Source: Paenibacillus marchantiophytorum
GTDB taxonomy: Bacteria > Bacillota > Bacilli > Paenibacillales > NBRC-103111
Reading direction: 5' to 3'
DNA: 64,000 nucleotides
Assembly: GCF_014640555.1 (NCBI RefSeq)
Contig: NZ_BMHE01000022.1
Coordinates: 43,092-107,091 of the forward strand
The first letter of the stretch is position 1. Every line of letters begins with the position of its first letter. Below the pieces are notes generated by a model. It worked only from the letters and a program-made list of their open reading frames with translations, ran no database searches and was not told the origin of the DNA. A program made the translations under genes and the position numbers. This document shows positions 61,989-64,000 of the stretch, piece by piece.

Positions 61989-62015
61989 TAAGCCAATTAG
62001 GAGGGAAATTCGCTT

Positions 62016-62357
62016 ATGTGTCATACAGCTACAGACCTGAGTTGTTGCTCGGAAAAAATTATTGTGCAAGATAAAGTTTGTACGAATTGGCAATTGGTTG
62101 CCGCTGGTACGCAAACACTCTTTACGGATAACATTTCTCAGATTATCACAGGCACCGGTTACGTGAAATCTGAAATTGGTACAGGAACGATCACAGTCAA
62201 TTTCCTAAGAACAGGTGTCGTTGCTCCAATTCAAACGATAACCATTCCTGCAGGTGGAAGTTCGTCTTTTAGCGTTGCAAGATTCAATACAATTTCTGTC
62301 ACAACAACAGCTGCTGCACAGGGTGAATTCTGCATTACAGTACGTTACAGCCTATAA
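62016..62357 (+). CDS. Endospore appendage subunit, Ena/DUF3992 (second paralogue)
   Basis: 113 residues. SCCSEKIIVQDKVCTNW and the closing GEFCITVRYSL follow the Bacillus Ena1A/Ena1B pattern closely, with the same jellyroll strand order (DNISQIITGTGYVKSEIG, SSSFSVARFNTISV). All connector and core cysteines are kept. AGGAGG lies 11 bases upstream. Two non-identical paralogues in a row mirror the Ena1A-Ena1B arrangement, so this operon probably makes a mixed fibre on the spore surface. A terminator follows. Confidence 0.9.
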   Translation: MCHTATDLSCCSEKIIVQDKVCTNWQLVAAGTQTLFTDNISQIITGTGYVKSEIGTGTITVNFLRTGVVAPIQTITIPAGGSSSFSVARFNTISVTTTAAAQGEFCITVRYSL

Positions 62358-62371
62358 CTACAAAATCTACG

Positions 62372-62420
62372 GGCTAGGCATTTCTATGATCGATTAGGAA
62401 TTGCCTAGCCATTTTTTATT
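62372..62420. terminator. Bidirectional terminator between convergent Ena genes
   Basis: GGCTAGGCA / TGCCTAGCC perfect 9-bp stem, then ATTTTTTATT on +. The TAG stop of the convergent gene lies inside the stem. Confidence 0.85.
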
Positions 62421-62974
62421 AGTTGTAGTGTCGTTGAAATCACGTATTTCCCTTCCACATAAGACAATTCATTACCTTGTGTAACAATTTTTACGGAAGT
62501 GATGCCTTTTCCAATCAAGTTGGTTGTACTGCCGGGTGGAACGAACATGAGTTTCTTCGTTTCCCCTTCAACTTCTACTTCCAGTGCTTCTGAACTATTT
62601 GAATTTGAGAAAATACTGATCTGCACAACACTCATATTTGCATCCACATCATTCTCCCAAATAACAAATCCAGGTTGCTTCCCTTGAAGCAATATATTGC
62701 CGCAGCATTCTTTATCCACTACCGTGCTGATCTTAGGCTTCCCAGGGTCAACAGGATCTACAGGATCGACCGGATATACAGGTCTAAAGCACGGTGGAGT
62801 TATACAGCAGTTTGGATTTCTTTTTTTTCTGTGCATCCGTTTGGGAGGACACGGATATACGGGAAAAACAGGTCTCCTTCGCTCCTGTTTTTCACAACGC
62901 TTCTTCTTGGGAATGCAGCGGCATTTCCGTTTCTTTTTAGGTTTACAGGAGGATTTTGCTTCCATAACGATCAT
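62405..62974 (-). CDS. DUF3992/Ena-like protein with Lys/Arg/Cys-rich N-terminal domain
   Basis: 189 residues from the ATG at 62974, or 204 if begun at the CTG at 63019. The C-terminal 110 residues have the Ena core (KECCGNILLQGKQPGFVIW, IFSNSNSSEALEVEVEGE, FVPPGSTTNL). The first 75 residues are very basic and Cys-rich (CKPKKKRKCRCIPKKKRCEK) and end in a proline-rich PVYPVDPVDPVDPG linker. GAGGAGGG is placed 6 bases before the CTG at 63019, while the ATG has no good site; the codons between encode more Lys and a Cys. It may be an anchor or cap that ties the fibre to the spore coat (inference). Convergent to the other two paralogues. Confidence 0.75.
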   Translation of the reverse strand: MIVMEAKSSCKPKKKRKCRCIPKKKRCEKQERRRPVFPVYPCPPKRMHRKKRNPNCCITPPCFRPVYPVDPVDPVDPGKPKISTVVDKECCGNILLQGKQPGFVIWENDVDANMSVVQISIFSNSNSSEALEVEVEGETKKLMFVPPGSTTNLIGKGITSVKIVTQGNELSYVEGKYVISTTLQLIKNG

Positions 62975-63116
62975 AAAGGCAACTATTTTCTTCTTTGTCT
63001 TACATGTTCGAATTTTCAGCTCGTTCCCTCCTCATGCAAACCACGTTTTCGACCCTCACTTCTATTAAATGAAATTAATGATCACATGGTTATACATAAT
63101 TCGGATTTATTTCAAA

Positions 63117-64000
63117 TTACGTCAGCTCGTGCATGGACCATACAACGCCATTTGTTGAACCATTCCCCACATTGAGTGAAATTGTCAATCCGTTCGCCAC
63201 ATAGAAAAGCCCAATGACATCACCTGCCGACAGCGTAACCTCACCTGCCAGTGTAACAGCACCACTTCCAAGAACAGCCCTTAAAGTCAATAACAGCGCA
63301 ATATTTACATTGAGAATAGGTAAAAGTCCATTAATTAAACTAGTTGCCGTTGGCGATGTTCTTTGAACAGCAAAGTAAGGATTGACTCCAGCACCAAGAT
63401 TTACTGCCAGAGCAGCTGTGGTGGAATAGTTGACCGTTGCCAAAATAGAATATCTTCCCGTCACCGGAACGGTGAAATTCCCTGTCACTGCATTAAAAGC
63501 CGCATTGCTAAAATACGGATTCGCAACCGACCAATTCGAAAGCTGCGTGCTCGTCGAGATGGTAAGAGTAGACAAAAAAGCCGAAAATCCAACAGCCGCA
63601 AAATTAGGCCCCGTCGCTCCTGTTTCTCCGGTGGCTCCGGTGGCTCCCGTTGCTCCTGTTACTCCCGCAGTACCCGTCGCCCCTATTACTCCCGTTACTC
63701 CCGTTGCTCCCGTTGCACCCGTCGCCCCCGCTGCTCCCGTTGCACCCGCTGCTCCAGTTGCACCCGACGCTCCCGTTGCACCTGTCGCTCCCGCTACTCC
63801 CGTTGCCCCCGTAGTCCCTGTTGCTCCCGTCACTCCCGTGGCACCCGTTGCTCCTGTTGCTCCCGCTACTCCCGTTGCTCCTGTTGCTCCCGCTACTCCC
63901 GTTGCTCCCGTCACTCCCGCCACTCCCGTAGCTCCCGTCACTCCCGCTACTCCAGTCGCACCCGTCGGACCCGTTGCCCCTGTCACTCCCGCTACTCCCG
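63117..64000 (-). CDS. Collagen-like exosporium-type protein (BclA-like), N-terminus outside window
   Basis: The frame is open to the window edge; the GTG at 63986 is inside the repeat, so the real start is upstream. About 120 visible residues are Gly-X-Thr/Ala repeats (GATGATGVTGATG type), a collagen-like stalk rich in Thr for glycosylation. The last about 165 residues (NFAAVGFSAFLSTLTIS to VVWSMHELT) form a C1q/TNF-like trimer domain as in BclA. In Bacillus such proteins coat the exosporium or cap Ena fibres (L-BclA). Its place beside three Ena genes supports a tip or surface filament role. Confidence 0.85.
   Translation of the reverse strand, partial: GVAGVTGATGPTGATGVAGVTGATGVAGVTGATGVAGATGATGVAGATGATGATGVTGATGTTGATGVAGATGATGASGATGAAGATGAAGATGATGATGVTGVIGATGTAGVTGATGATGATGETGATGPNFAAVGFSAFLSTLTISTSTQLSNWSVANPYFSNAAFNAVTGNFTVPVTGRYSILATVNYSTTAALAVNLGAGVNPYFAVQRTSPTATSLINGLLPILNVNIALLLTLRAVLGSGAVTLAGEVTLSAGDVIGLFYVANGLTISLNVGNGSTNGVVWSMHELT

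Noticed and set aside
62675..63175. Frames on + opposite the basic Ena protein (one with Gly-Ser-Thr repeats)
   Set aside because: Antisense of the Pro-Val-Asp linker and Lys-rich region; no ribosome site.

Overview
The window looks like chromosomal DNA of a spore-forming member of the Paenibacillaceae (Paenibacillus or a close relative). Supporting signs are strong AGGAGG-type ribosome binding sites with frequent TTG and GTG starts, an alpha/beta-type small acid-soluble spore protein, endospore-appendage (Ena) proteins, a collagen-like exosporium-type protein, an SLH-anchored glycosidase, and several carbohydrate uptake loci each paired with its own AraC-type regulator. No rRNA, tRNA, CRISPR array or intact insertion sequence was seen.

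Layout. 1-5108 holds housekeeping and accessory genes: the end of a GH18 hydrolase, two small Cys-rich proteins, a DUF4386 membrane protein and a DUF255/YyaL gene broken by a 20-bp insertion. 5324-7103 pairs a DUF1266 gene with a frameshifted J-domain gene. 7500-22943 is a complete polysaccharide-use island: oxidoreductase, nitrilase-type amidohydrolase and sugar isomerase on +; kinase, response regulator, a 1281-residue heparinase-like lyase, a lipoprotein binding protein and two permeases on -; and an AraC regulator. The two outward + units share a perfect 42-bp promoter-proximal element. 23038-24435 is a trio of probable toxin-immunity genes without a toxin. 24799-30883 holds OsmC, GNAT and two drug-efflux/TetR pairs. 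31601-34518 is an unusual operon of a SpeD-type decarboxylase with two nitrilase-family proteins. 35614-37869 is an SDR-SDR-TetR group.

37981-48754 starts with a decayed hybrid kinase and continues with a second glycan locus: an SLH-anchored glycosidase, a membrane AraC regulator, a sialidase-fold protein, a binding protein and two permeases. It faces a KDPG aldolase gene at 49030. 49801-50713 carries a SASP gene, rpmF and a DoxX-like gene. 52276-61387 is a seven-gene sugar locus matching the XylFII-LytS-YesN sensing system followed by XylF, ChvE, an ABC ATPase and a permease. 61617-64000 is a spore-surface locus with three Ena/DUF3992 paralogues and a collagen-like protein that runs off the window.

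The gene-poor stretches are filled with repeats: a roughly 250-bp element in five copies (three in tandem), a degenerate 50-bp tandem repeat at two sites, a 113-118-bp tandem repeat with two perfect hairpins, and a 14-15-bp direct repeat upstream of the DoxX gene. Several genes are decayed (DUF255, J-domain, hybrid kinase, IS91-type transposase). Three genes have their best ribosome binding site in front of a non-standard start codon. All functions are inferred by reading motifs; no database search was possible.
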